Part shown: one piece after another, positions 26,284-35,170 of the stretch
Layout: every line of letters begins with the position of its first letter
Position numbering within the stretch: the first letter of the stretch is position 1
Origin: Agrobacterium tumefaciens
GTDB lineage: Bacteria; Pseudomonadota; Alphaproteobacteria; Rhizobiales; Rhizobiaceae
DNA length: 64,000 bases
Assembly (NCBI RefSeq): GCF_013318015.2
Contig: NZ_CP115842.1
Location: 1,054,001 to 1,118,000 of the forward strand
Reading direction: 5' to 3'
The notes under the pieces: generated by a model
What the model saw: the letters and a program-made list of their open reading frames with translations, nothing else
What the model was told of the DNA's origin: nothing
The model's database searches: none
Program-made: the position numbers and the translations under genes

Positions 26284-27906
26284 ATGATCCGCATCGAAAA
26301 TATCAGCAAGTCGAACAGTCACCGCATTCTCTACATCGAGGCCTCCGCTGCGCTCAATCGCGGCGAGAAGATCGGCCTTGTCGGCCCCAACGGTTCTGGC
26401 AAGACCACGCTGTTCCGAATGATGACCGGCGAGGAACAGCCCGACGAGGGACAGGTCGTCGTCGAAAAGGGCATGACGGTCGGTTATTTCAACCAGGACG
26501 TCGGCGAAATGTCTGGCCGTTCCGCCGTGGCCGAAGTCATGGAAGGCGCCGGCCCGGTCAGCGAAGTCGCAGCCGAACTCCGGCAGCTGGAAGCCGCCAT
26601 GTCCGATCCCGACCGGATGGACGAAATGGATGCCATCATCGAGCGTTACGGCGAAGTGCAGGCGCGGTATGAAGAACTGGACGGCTACGCGCTGGAGGGC
26701 CGCGCGCGCGAGGTTCTGGACGGGTTGAGCTTCAGTCAGGAAATGATGGATGGCGATGTCGCCAAACTTTCCGGCGGCTGGAAGATGCGCGTAGCGCTCG
26801 CCCGCATCCTTCGGATGCGCCCGGACGTGATGCTGCTCGACGAACCATCGAACCATCTCGATCTCGAAAGCCTGATCTGGCTCGAAGATTTTCTGAAGAA
26901 CTACGACGGCGCGCTTTTGATGACCTCGCACGACCGCGAATTCATGAACCGCATCGTTACCAAGATCATCGAAATTGACGCTGGCAACCTCACCACCTAT
27001 TCCGGCGACTACGGCTTTTACGAACAGCAGCGTGCGCAGAACGAAAAGCAGCAGCAGGCGCAGTTCGAACGCCAGCAGGCGATGCTCGCCAAGGAAATCA
27101 AGTTCATCGAGCGCTTCAAGGCGCGTGCCTCGCATGCCTCACAGGTGCAGAGCCGCGTCAAGAAACTCGAAAAGATCGACCGCGTCGAGCCGCCCAAGCG
27201 GCGCCAGACGGTCGCTTTCGAATTTGCGCCGGCGCCGAGATCTGGCGAAGATGTCGTAGCGCTGAAGAAAGTCAGCAAGGCCTATGGCAGTCGCACGATC
27301 TATGGCGAACTGGACTTCATGGTGCGGCGCAAGGAGCGCTGGTGCATCATGGGCGTCAATGGTGCCGGAAAATCCACCTTGCTGAAACTCGTGACTGGCA
27401 CGACCACGCCGGATTCCGGCAATGTCACTCTCGGCGCCAGCGTCAAGCTTGGTTATTTCGCCCAGCACGCCATGGATGTTCTGGACGGCGACAGCACCAT
27501 TCTGGAATGGCTGGAGGAACGTTTCCCGAAAGCCGGGCAGGCACCGCTGCGCGCCCTTGCCGGCTGCTTCGGTTTTTCCGGTGACGATGTGGAGAAGCGC
27601 TGCCGCGTTTTGTCCGGCGGTGAGAAGGCCCGTCTGGTCATGGCTGCCATGCTGTTCGACCCGCCGAATTTCCTCGTGCTGGACGAGCCGACGAACCATC
27701 TCGACCTCGACACCAAGGAAATGCTGATCAAGGCCCTGTCGGAATATGAAGGCACGATGCTTTTCGTTTCGCATGACCGCCATTTCCTGGCCGCCCTTTC
27801 CAACCGGGTGCTGGAACTGACGCCTGACGGTATCCACCAATTTGGCGGCGGATATACGGAATATGTAGAAAGCACCGGACAGGAAGCGCCGGGCCTGCGC
27901 AGCTGA
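26284..27906 (+). CDS. ABC-F family ATPase (YbiT-like)
   Basis: A 540-aa soluble protein with two ABC domains and no membrane segment. The first has GPNGSGKT (34-41), LSGGWKMR and LLDEPSNHLDLES; the second has GVNGAGKST (about 356), LSGGEKAR and LDEPTNHLDLDT. Between them is the ABC-F linker, a charged helical hairpin (EKQQQAQFERQQAML, FIERFKARASHASQVQSR). ABC-F proteins bind the ribosomal E site and relieve stalled translation. Length and linker match the YbiT group rather than EttA or antibiotic-resistance members. It is monocistronic. Confidence 0.9.
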   Translation: MIRIENISKSNSHRILYIEASAALNRGEKIGLVGPNGSGKTTLFRMMTGEEQPDEGQVVVEKGMTVGYFNQDVGEMSGRSAVAEVMEGAGPVSEVAAELRQLEAAMSDPDRMDEMDAIIERYGEVQARYEELDGYALEGRAREVLDGLSFSQEMMDGDVAKLSGGWKMRVALARILRMRPDVMLLDEPSNHLDLESLIWLEDFLKNYDGALLMTSHDREFMNRIVTKIIEIDAGNLTTYSGDYGFYEQQRAQNEKQQQAQFERQQAMLAKEIKFIERFKARASHASQVQSRVKKLEKIDRVEPPKRRQTVAFEFAPAPRSGEDVVALKKVSKAYGSRTIYGELDFMVRRKERWCIMGVNGAGKSTLLKLVTGTTTPDSGNVTLGASVKLGYFAQHAMDVLDGDSTILEWLEERFPKAGQAPLRALAGCFGFSGDDVEKRCRVLSGGEKARLVMAAMLFDPPNFLVLDEPTNHLDLDTKEMLIKALSEYEGTMLFVSHDRHFLAALSNRVLELTPDGIHQFGGGYTEYVESTGQEAPGLRS

Positions 27907-27992
27907 GGCAGCTTGACGGACGTATGAGACGCAGAATTCCCGGGACAGGTTTCATCTTTTAACGTTTGCAGAGCGGATCGGTGGACTAACAA

Positions 27993-29141
27993 ATGCAACT
28001 TAAAGACTGCTACAATTTCCACGATTTTCGCCGAATGGCAAAACAGCGTCTTCCCGGACCGATCTTCAACTACATCGACGGTGCTGCCGACGATGAGGTG
28101 ACGTACCGGAGAAACACGGCCGCCTTCGAGAATTGCGATCTCGTTCCCGACGTGCTGCGGGGTGTGGCCGATGTGGACATGTCTGTCACCGTCATGGGGC
28201 AGAAGCTGGCGATGCCGGTCTATTGTTCCCCGACGGCGCTTCAGCGTCTCTTCCACCATCAGGGGGAGCGGGCGGTTGCGGCCGCAGCCGGAAAATTCGG
28301 CACGATGTTCGGCGTTTCTTCACTCGGCACCACCAGCCTCGAGGAAGCGCGCCGGATCAGCGGCGGCCCACAGGTCTATCAGTTTTATTTCCACAAGGAC
28401 CGTGGTCTCAACCGCGATATGATGGCGCGCGCCAAGACTGCGGGTGTGCAGACGATGATGCTGACGGTGGACAGCATCACGGGTGGGAACCGTGAGCGCG
28501 ACAAGCGCACCGGTTTTGCCATTCCGTTCAAGCTCAATCTTTCTGGCATTGCGCAATTCGCCATCAAGCCGGCCTGGGGGATCAATTATCTGACGCATGA
28601 GCGCTTCAGCCTGCCCCAGCTCGACGGCCACATCAAAATGGACGGCGGCGCGCTCTCCATCAGTCGCTATTTCACCGAAATGCTCGACCCATCCATGACG
28701 TGGGACGACGTCGCACAGATGGTGCGTGAATGGGGCGGCCCTTTTTGTCTGAAGGGTGTCATGTCCGTGGAGGACGCCAGACGCGCCGTCGATATCGGTT
28801 GCAGCGGCATCGTGCTTTCCAATCACGGCGGTCGCCAGCTCGATGGCTCGCGTAGCGCCTTCGACCAACTGGCCGAGATTGTCGACGCAGTCGGTGACCG
28901 TATCGATGTCATGATGGATGGCGGTGTTCAGCGCGGAACGCACGTCCTCAAAGCCCTGTCTCTGGGGGCGAAGGCCGTGGGGCTTGGCCGCTATTACCTT
29001 TTCCCGCTTGCCGCCGCCGGACAGCCGGGTGTCGAGCGGGCGCTTGAGCTGATGCGCATCGAAATCGAGCGCGGCATGAAGCTGATGGGCTGCACCACCG
29101 TCGACCAACTGACACGCCGGAACCTGCGGTTTCGTGACTAG
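27993..29141 (+). CDS. lldD: FMN-dependent alpha-hydroxy-acid dehydrogenase (L-lactate dehydrogenase type)
   Basis: A 382-aa FMN enzyme with a (beta/alpha)8 barrel. IFNYIDGAADDEVT near the N-terminus, SSLGTTSLEEA and the active-site SNHGGRQLDGS (catalytic His near 271, substrate Arg) are diagnostic, followed by phosphate-binding DGGVQRGTHVLKALSLGA. It oxidises L-lactate or a related 2-hydroxy acid and passes electrons to the respiratory chain. Length matches LldD; exact substrate choice between L-lactate, glycolate and mandelate cannot be settled by eye. Confidence 0.85.
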   Translation: MQLKDCYNFHDFRRMAKQRLPGPIFNYIDGAADDEVTYRRNTAAFENCDLVPDVLRGVADVDMSVTVMGQKLAMPVYCSPTALQRLFHHQGERAVAAAAGKFGTMFGVSSLGTTSLEEARRISGGPQVYQFYFHKDRGLNRDMMARAKTAGVQTMMLTVDSITGGNRERDKRTGFAIPFKLNLSGIAQFAIKPAWGINYLTHERFSLPQLDGHIKMDGGALSISRYFTEMLDPSMTWDDVAQMVREWGGPFCLKGVMSVEDARRAVDIGCSGIVLSNHGGRQLDGSRSAFDQLAEIVDAVGDRIDVMMDGGVQRGTHVLKALSLGAKAVGLGRYYLFPLAAAGQPGVERALELMRIEIERGMKLMGCTTVDQLTRRNLRFRD

Positions 29142-29306
29142 AGCGGTGTCAGCGCGAGAAAATCGAGGCCTGTCGAGCTTATCGACAATATAGTCGGATA
29201 ATCACCCGTACCGAATGACCCCTTTGAAACCACCATAGCGGTTTCGAGAGGTTTTCACGCTATCGGCGCTGCGCAGTGGTGACCTTGGCAAGACCGATCG
29301 AATATG

Positions 29307-29333
29307 ATTATGGTTGCATGATGCAACCATAAT
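29307..29333. promoter_or_regulatory. 27-bp perfect palindrome, likely MarR-type operator
   Basis: The arm ATTATGGTTGCAT (29307-29319) is repeated inverted at 29321-29333 around a single central G. It lies 10 bp before the preferred start codon of the MarR-GNAT gene, where bound repressor would block transcription or initiation. MarR proteins typically bind such near-perfect palindromes in their own promoters. Confidence 0.7.
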
Positions 29334-29343
29334 GGATTTTGGC

Positions 29344-30312
29344 ATGTCCGAAAGACCCTTTCCCATAAACGATATCCGCTCCACCTCGCGTCGGCTCGTG
29401 CGCGAACTCGGCTTCATGGGTGGAGACTTTGCCGGCACCGATCTGCCGCCCTCCGCCGTGCACGCCCTGATCGAGATCGAGGCATGCCCACGCATTACCG
29501 CACGCGATCTGGGAAAGATGCTTCGGCTTGAAAAGTCGAGCATCAGCCGCATGCTTCGCAAACTGGTTCTTTCGGGCGATGTTCTGGAAGAAACGGACGA
29601 AGAGGATAGTCGTATCAAGCGGTTGCGCCTCGCCGGGCGAGGACAGAAGCGGGTCGAAGCCATCCACACCTTTGCCAACCGACAGGTATCAAACGCACTG
29701 TCGCGGCTCGCGCCTGCGGATGGCCAAAAAATCCTTGACGGGCTTCGCCTTTATGCCGACGCGCTGGGAGACCGGGCCTACGCCGCGGCTCCCCCGATCG
29801 AAATCGTCAGGGGCTACAGGCCCGGCCTTATTGCCCGTATCACGCAAATGCATGCGCTTTATTATGCCCGGACATCAGGCTTCGGCCAGCGCTTCGAATC
29901 CGTTGTTGCCGAAGGTCTCGCCTCCTTTTGCAACCGGCTCGAAAGCCCGCAAAATGCGATCTGGGTCGCAATGCGTGGAGACGATGTCATCGGCTCCGTT
30001 GCAATCGACGGTGAAGATCTGGGACCGGGAACCGCGCATCTACGCTGGTTCATCGTCGATGATGGCGTGCGTGGCGGCGGCGTCGGGCGAAGGCTGTTGG
30101 CAACCGCCCTTGCGTTCACGGACGAAAAAGTATTCGCCGAAACCCATCTGTGGACTTTCAACGGACTTTTGGCGGCACGGCATCTTTACGAGGCCCAGGG
30201 TTTTACCTGTGTAGAGGAACGTCCCGGCAGCCAGTGGGGAAGCGAGGTTCTGGAACAGCGCTTCGTCAGGCCGCTTCCTATGGTTGGCGACGCTGAACGT
30301 GAAGCGAACTAA
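29344..30312 (+). CDS. MarR-type regulator fused to GNAT acetyltransferase
   Basis: A 322-aa two-domain protein. Residues about 15-140 are a MarR winged helix (PRITARDLGKMLRLEKSSISRMLRKLVLSGDV, wing EETDEEDSRIKRLRL). From about 165 onward is a GNAT acetyltransferase domain with the acetyl-CoA loop VRGGGVGRRLLATAL and the C-terminal NGLLAARHLYEAQGF. Upstream ATGs exist at 29332 and earlier, but these fall inside the palindrome. ATG 29344 (MSERPF) has TGGA at suitable spacing. The fusion couples DNA binding with acetylation of a small molecule or protein. Probably autoregulated. Confidence 0.87.
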   Translation: MSERPFPINDIRSTSRRLVRELGFMGGDFAGTDLPPSAVHALIEIEACPRITARDLGKMLRLEKSSISRMLRKLVLSGDVLEETDEEDSRIKRLRLAGRGQKRVEAIHTFANRQVSNALSRLAPADGQKILDGLRLYADALGDRAYAAAPPIEIVRGYRPGLIARITQMHALYYARTSGFGQRFESVVAEGLASFCNRLESPQNAIWVAMRGDDVIGSVAIDGEDLGPGTAHLRWFIVDDGVRGGGVGRRLLATALAFTDEKVFAETHLWTFNGLLAARHLYEAQGFTCVEERPGSQWGSEVLEQRFVRPLPMVGDAEREAN

Positions 30313-30319
30313 ACCCCGT

Positions 30320-30338
30320 GGCGGCCGATCAAGCCGCC
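30320..30338. terminator. Small inverted repeat between convergent genes
   Basis: GGCGGC (30320-30325) and GCCGCC (30333-30338) with a 7-nt loop lie between the MarR-GNAT stop and the end of the chemoreceptor gene, partly inside the latter. There is no T-run. A weak bidirectional terminator is possible. Confidence 0.3.
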
Positions 30339-32533
30339 TTGAGAGCCCCCCGATGAGCAAGTGCGCCTGAACCCAGCTCGAACTGGCCGAGCAACCGGTT
30401 CAGCGCATCGACCTCGCCTGCAAGATTGTGGCTTGCGGCGGTCATTTCTTCCACCATCGCGGCATTTTTCTGCGTGTCCTGATCCATCTGATTCACGGCT
30501 GTATTGATCTGCTGAAGGCCGGACGACTGCTCTTGCGCGGATTCGACGATCGCGGCGACGTGCTGGTTGATCTCCTGCACTTCGGCGACAATCGCGTCGA
30601 GTGCCTTGCCGGTGTCGCCGACAAGATGCACGCCCTCTTCGACCTGCTGGTTCGATTTTGTGATCAGCGACTTTATTTCCTTCGCCGCGCCGGCAGAACG
30701 CTGTGCAAGTTCGCGCACCTCCTGCGCCACCACGGCAAAACCCTTGCCCGCCTCGCCGGCTCGCGCCGCTTCCACGCCGGCATTGAGCGCAAGCAAGTTG
30801 GTCTGGAAGGCAATCTCGTCGATCACACCGATGATACTGGAAATCTCGTTCGAGGATTTTTCGATCCGCTCCATCGCGATTACGGCCTGACGCACGACTT
30901 CGCCCGATCGTTCCGCACCGATGCGCGTGCGGGAAACCAGACGGCCCGCCTCGTGCGCACGGTTCGCGGCGTCTTTCACGGTTATTGTAATCTCTTCAAG
31001 AGCTGCGGCGGTTTCCTCCACGGCAGCAGCCTGCTGCTCCGTCCGCCTTGCCAGATCATCGGAGGCTGCCTTGATTTCATTAGCGCCGGCATCAATACCG
31101 GCGGCATTATCCGATACCCGCAGAAGCGCGTTCTGCAACTTCCCGGCAGAACCGTTAAAATCGTTGCGCACGGCATCGAACCGCTCGACAAAGGGATCGT
31201 TGATACGACAGGACACGTCGCCATCTGCGAGCCTGGCCAACGCCTGAGCCAGACTGTCAACCGCGAAACGGATGCCGCTCGCCTCATCGGCCGCCTTGTG
31301 TTCGCGGGCCACCCGCTCCTGTTCGCCAAGAGTTCGGTTGGCTTCCGCTTCCTGCTCCAGCAAGGCTTTTTCACGATTGTTTTCGCGCAAAACGTCAAGC
31401 GAGCGGGCAAGATCGCCGATCTCGTCCCTGGTCTCGATATCCTTCAATGTCAGCTGGAGATTTCCCCGAGCGATCTGGGCGGTCTCATCGATGACATTCG
31501 TGATGCGGTTGATGAACCGCCGTGCAATAAACCAGCCGGCCATCGCCAGCAGCACCGCCGCCGTTACGATCGTCAGGACGGCGTCACGCATCATTGCATG
31601 CAGCTGCGCAAAGACCGTGTCTTCCGGAACCGAGACGATTGCGTACCATTTCATGTCGCCGGTGAGCATGACCGGCAAGGCGACGGCAAGGGAAACCGTG
31701 CCGTCCTGTGCCGTCATTTCCAGCTCTTTTCCGGGATTGGCGATCAGTTTATCCCAGCCTGCAGTTTGTGCGCCGCCATCTGCGAGGTTCTTACCCATTA
31801 TCGTCGCATCGGGATGGCTGATGATCTTGCCGCCGCCACTCACAAGGCTCATGAAGCCCGTTCCCATCGGCCGGACGGCTGACAACGCCTTGTTCGTTTC
31901 CTCCAGCGACAGATCGAGGCCAGCGACGCCCAGAGTTTTACCGTCGACGATGACAGGTTTGGCGACCGAGGTAATCAGAACCTCCTTGCCATCGATTGCG
32001 TAAGAATAGGGTTCGATGACGACTGTTTTCTTCAATGTGAAGGGCAACTGATAATAATCGCCTGGACCCGCGGTGGTATAATCCGTCAATGCGGTGTTGC
32101 TTATTTTGCCTCCGCTCCGCACCCAATAGGGTACATAACGACCAGTCGCATCATATCCCTCCTTGTTGACGAAGTCCGCATCCTTGCCATCGAAGGCATT
32201 GGGCTCCCATCCGGTCCAGAGACCAAGCAAATCGGGATTGTTCGCCAGCATGTGCCGGATAAGCTGATCGGCCTTGCTCCGATCGGCATCGCCCGACTGC
32301 TTCATCGATTCCAGAACCGAGCCGAGGCTATTGACGATGTGAATCATGCCGCCGATATTTTTCTCGGTCGTCAGGGCTTCGGCTTGCGCGATCTGCTGCA
32401 TACGCTCCATACTGTTGGCCCTCGTATCCTCAAAGGACCGATAAAACAGCACGGCCGAAGCCGCGATCGTTGCAACGACGCCGCACGCGGCGACTGCGAA
32501 GATATTACGGCCCGTTGTCGATTTAAACAGCAT
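30329..32533 (-). CDS. Methyl-accepting chemotaxis protein with dCache sensor
   Basis: A 734-aa transmembrane chemoreceptor. TM1 (about 10-32) is followed by a periplasmic double-Cache domain (about 35-300; [49 protein letters not shown]). TM2 (about 315-335) leads to a HAMP domain ([21 protein letters not shown]). The signalling domain (about 480-700) carries the conserved hairpin tip [24 protein letters not shown]. dCache domains commonly bind amino acids, polyamines or organic acids. A second HAMP-like segment ([17 protein letters not shown]) lies before the signalling domain. ATG at 32533. It is transcribed alone. Confidence 0.92.
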   Translation of the reverse strand: MLFKSTTGRNIFAVAACGVVATIAASAVLFYRSFEDTRANSMERMQQIAQAEALTTEKNIGGMIHIVNSLGSVLESMKQSGDADRSKADQLIRHMLANNPDLLGLWTGWEPNAFDGKDADFVNKEGYDATGRYVPYWVRSGGKISNTALTDYTTAGPGDYYQLPFTLKKTVVIEPYSYAIDGKEVLITSVAKPVIVDGKTLGVAGLDLSLEETNKALSAVRPMGTGFMSLVSGGGKIISHPDATIMGKNLADGGAQTAGWDKLIANPGKELEMTAQDGTVSLAVALPVMLTGDMKWYAIVSVPEDTVFAQLHAMMRDAVLTIVTAAVLLAMAGWFIARRFINRITNVIDETAQIARGNLQLTLKDIETRDEIGDLARSLDVLRENNREKALLEQEAEANRTLGEQERVAREHKAADEASGIRFAVDSLAQALARLADGDVSCRINDPFVERFDAVRNDFNGSAGKLQNALLRVSDNAAGIDAGANEIKAASDDLARRTEQQAAAVEETAAALEEITITVKDAANRAHEAGRLVSRTRIGAERSGEVVRQAVIAMERIEKSSNEISSIIGVIDEIAFQTNLLALNAGVEAARAGEAGKGFAVVAQEVRELAQRSAGAAKEIKSLITKSNQQVEEGVHLVGDTGKALDAIVAEVQEINQHVAAIVESAQEQSSGLQQINTAVNQMDQDTQKNAAMVEEMTAASHNLAGEVDALNRLLGQFELGSGALAHRGALKAA

Positions 32534-32829
32534 GTCTCATCCTCACAAAAAATCCCGGCCGCGACGGCTGAGGTCACTGCGCGCAAGCCCAAAATGTCAA
32601 CAACCAGACCGGAGGATAATATTAGAAAACTATGCTTAAAAATTACTTTAATTCATATTTTTAGCGCAATTAAGAAAACAGAAATAAATTATAAAACCGT
32701 AATATTGCAGTACATACAAAATATTACGCGATATCCGAACCTTCCGAAACGCCAGCATATATTGCAAGCTACGAGCAAGCTCAGCGGCACGCATCATTGC
32801 GTGCCGCTGATCAGGAAAACCGGGAGCCT
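32534..32829 (-). terminator. AT-rich intergenic region with a strong hairpin at 32781-32810
   Basis: TCAGCGGCACGC (32781-32792) pairs perfectly with GCGTGCCGCTGA (32799-32810) across a 6-nt loop, 20 bp beyond the FGGY-kinase stop. It is the probable end of that leftward operon, although no T-run follows. The rest (32600-32780) is very AT-rich and presumably holds the chemoreceptor promoter; no single -35/-10 pair stands out. Confidence 0.55.
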
Positions 32830-34329
32830 TTAGTCCTGCAAACGCAGATCACTCCAGAAGCCGCGCAACTGGTCGGTCAATTGTGTGTAGAGGCCGTAGC
32901 GCCGCCGATAATGCGGGAGTTGCCCCGCATCCGGCCGGTAGGCACTGGCCACGCGGGTCATCGCTGCGACCGCCGCTTCATAGCCGGTATAGAGACCGAC
33001 CGCCACGGCCGCGCCGATGGCCGCACCAAGCGCGCCGGTCTCGCGGGCCTCCGCGACACGCAGCGGGATTTCAAGAACGTCCGCCATGATCTGCGGCCAA
33101 TGCTGGCTGCGGGAACCGCCGCCGGACATGACGGCACTGTCGATCGGCAGCCCCGCTTCCCTGAGAACGCCGATATGGCGGCGGTGTTCGAAACACACAC
33201 CCTCGAACAGGGCTCTCAGCATGTGGCCTTCGCCATGCCATCCCGCCAGACCATAAAACCCGCCCCGAAGTTCCGCGCCCAGTCGCGAGCCGAAGATGAA
33301 CGGGTGGAAGAACGGATCGTCGGCGCGTTGCGAAACGGAACCGACCAGATCGTTGCAGCGCTCGAAGGCATGGTCACCATGGTCACCGCGAACACGGTGC
33401 ACGTACCATTCAAGATTGGCCGCAGAGGTGGCGCTGGACTCGATATTGACATAGCGGCCACGTCCAAAGGTCGTGACCATGAAGACATCGGGGCTGATGA
33501 CCGGTTTATCCGCGAAAACCTGATTAATGCTCCAGGTGCCGGCGATGATAGAAGCCTCCCCGGCGTTGATGACGCCCGACCCCATGGCGCTGGAGACGAC
33601 ATCGAAAAAACCGCCGATAACGGGTGTGCCCTCGGAAAGCCCCGTCAGAGCCGAAGCCTCAGCTGTCACATGGCCGACGATATCCGCCGATTCTACGAGG
33701 CGCGGAAAAAAGGCGACGGCATCCTCAAGCCCGTAGAGCGACAGGAGTTCCCGGTCGAGCTTCGCTTCGGGGAAGGCAAGCAACCCCGCACCACTGAGAT
33801 CGGAAATATCATTGGCAAGACAACCGGTCAGGCGGAAGTTCAGGAAATCCTTGCAGAACAGCACCGTTCCGATCTGGGCATATGTATCGGGCGCATGCCT
33901 TTTCACCCAGGCCAGCAGGCTGGGCGTTTGCGCGGGCCAAGGCCGTTGCAGACAACGGTTCTGTAGTTGCGCGCCGCTTTTCCGGTCAAGCTCTACCGCC
34001 ACATCGGCGGCTCGGCTGTCAAGCGACTGGATACCGATCAGGGGCTGCTGATCCTTGTCCAGCAGGTAGAGACCGTTGCCGTGGCCGGCGCAACCGACGG
34101 CAAGGATGCTCCGGGGATCGACGGACGATTTTGCCAGAAGCTGGCGGATCGCCTCGCATCCGTTGCGCCACAACTCCTCCAGATCGCGCTCGACGTAACC
34201 GGGCTGCGGAAATGTCGAATGGCCGTCGATGGCGTGTTGCGCGACCTGCCGGCCGGCCGTGTCGAACAGCACCGCCTTGATAACCGTGTTGCCGACATCC
34301 AGACCCAATATATGATTTTTATCAGCCAC
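32830..34329 (-). CDS. FGGY-family carbohydrate kinase
   Basis: A 499-aa sugar kinase with two actin-like domains. LGLDVGNTVIKAVLFD is the N-terminal phosphate loop, GYVERDLEELWRNG the FGGY-type N-terminal region, and SGGGSRSQHWPQIMADVL the C-terminal nucleotide-binding signature. GTG 34329 overlaps the aldolase stop by 8 bp and leaves a natural N-terminus; an upstream GTG at 34365 is also possible. It is last in an operon with an aldolase and a GlpD-like dehydrogenase. Resemblance is to xylulose/erythritol-kinase-type members, so the substrate is probably a polyol or ketose; it is not glycerol kinase, which is encoded at 49794-51293. Confidence 0.87.
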   Translation of the reverse strand: MADKNHILGLDVGNTVIKAVLFDTAGRQVAQHAIDGHSTFPQPGYVERDLEELWRNGCEAIRQLLAKSSVDPRSILAVGCAGHGNGLYLLDKDQQPLIGIQSLDSRAADVAVELDRKSGAQLQNRCLQRPWPAQTPSLLAWVKRHAPDTYAQIGTVLFCKDFLNFRLTGCLANDISDLSGAGLLAFPEAKLDRELLSLYGLEDAVAFFPRLVESADIVGHVTAEASALTGLSEGTPVIGGFFDVVSSAMGSGVINAGEASIIAGTWSINQVFADKPVISPDVFMVTTFGRGRYVNIESSATSAANLEWYVHRVRGDHGDHAFERCNDLVGSVSQRADDPFFHPFIFGSRLGAELRGGFYGLAGWHGEGHMLRALFEGVCFEHRRHIGVLREAGLPIDSAVMSGGGSRSQHWPQIMADVLEIPLRVAEARETGALGAAIGAAVAVGLYTGYEAAVAAMTRVASAYRPDAGQLPHYRRRYGLYTQLTDQLRGFWSDLRLQD

Positions 34330-35170
34330 GATTATAGATGTCCCATGCTTCTTCGCTGCCCGCACCCTGATGGATGATAGCCATCAAGGCCGCAACGACG
34401 GCCTTGGGGTTGTCATGCTGGTAGATATTGCGTCCATAGACCATCCCGTTCGCACCTTCGGCCACCAGTGCCGCTGATTTCGCCAGCACGTTGCGCAAGT
34501 CCTCACGCCCCCCGCCCCGCACCAGAACCGGGCACCGCGCTGCCTCGATGACCTTGTGAAAATCCAGCGGATTGCTGGTGGGATCGGCCTTGATGATATC
34601 GGCTCCCATTTCCGAGGCAAGACGCACCAGGGTGACGATCTTTTCAGCATCGCCATCCACCTGGTAACCGCCGCGCACATCATTGGGCAACATCACCAGC
34701 GGTTCGATCATCAGCGGCATGCCGTAACGATGGCAATCGGCGCGCACGCGGCTGATATTCTCGACGCATTGGCGAAACAGTTCCGGCTCGTCCGGCAACA
34801 TGAACAGGTTCACGACGACGCAGGCGGCGTCCATCTCCAGCGCGCCGATGATCGGATCGTGATAGTTCTGGAGCTGCGACCACATGGTTCTGTGGCGCGT
34901 TGAATTATAGGGGTTGCCCATGTCGATGCGCATGACGAGCGCCGGCTTGTCGCGCTGCGGCCTTTGCTGCAGCAGGTCCGCTTGTCCGTAGGTCATCTGG
35001 ATGGCATCGGGAGCTGCTTCCACCAGCCTGTCGACAGTTTGAGCCATATCCTCCAGCCCGACGAGGAAGCTCGGCTCGTTGCAAACGCCGTGGTCAATGG
35101 CAACGTCCAAGCATCCACCATTGCGGAACAGCCGGTTCATGCGCGCCTTTTTCGAAATCCGCATCATCAT
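34322..35170 (-). CDS. DhnA/LsrF-type class I aldolase
   Basis: A 282-aa TIM-barrel aldolase of the DeoC/LsrF/class I fructose-bisphosphate group. CLDVAIDHGV near the N-terminus and GADIIKADPTSNP (Schiff-base lysine near 191) are diagnostic, and LVRGGGRED near residue 220 is the phosphate-binding loop. Three ATGs stand in tandem. The first (35170) overlaps the upstream GlpD-paralogue stop as ATGA and has AAGGAGA just upstream. It should cleave a phosphorylated ketose made by the kinase and dehydrogenase of the same operon, giving dihydroxyacetone phosphate plus an aldehyde. Confidence 0.82.
   Translation of the reverse strand: MMMRISKKARMNRLFRNGGCLDVAIDHGVCNEPSFLVGLEDMAQTVDRLVEAAPDAIQMTYGQADLLQQRPQRDKPALVMRIDMGNPYNSTRHRTMWSQLQNYHDPIIGALEMDAACVVVNLFMLPDEPELFRQCVENISRVRADCHRYGMPLMIEPLVMLPNDVRGGYQVDGDAEKIVTLVRLASEMGADIIKADPTSNPLDFHKVIEAARCPVLVRGGGREDLRNVLAKSAALVAEGANGMVYGRNIYQHDNPKAVVAALMAIIHQGAGSEEAWDIYNRG

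Noticed and set aside
32630..32660. CtrA-like TTAA pairs upstream of the chemoreceptor
   Set aside because: The spacing is 8 rather than 7 bp and the region is very AT-rich, so chance matches are expected.
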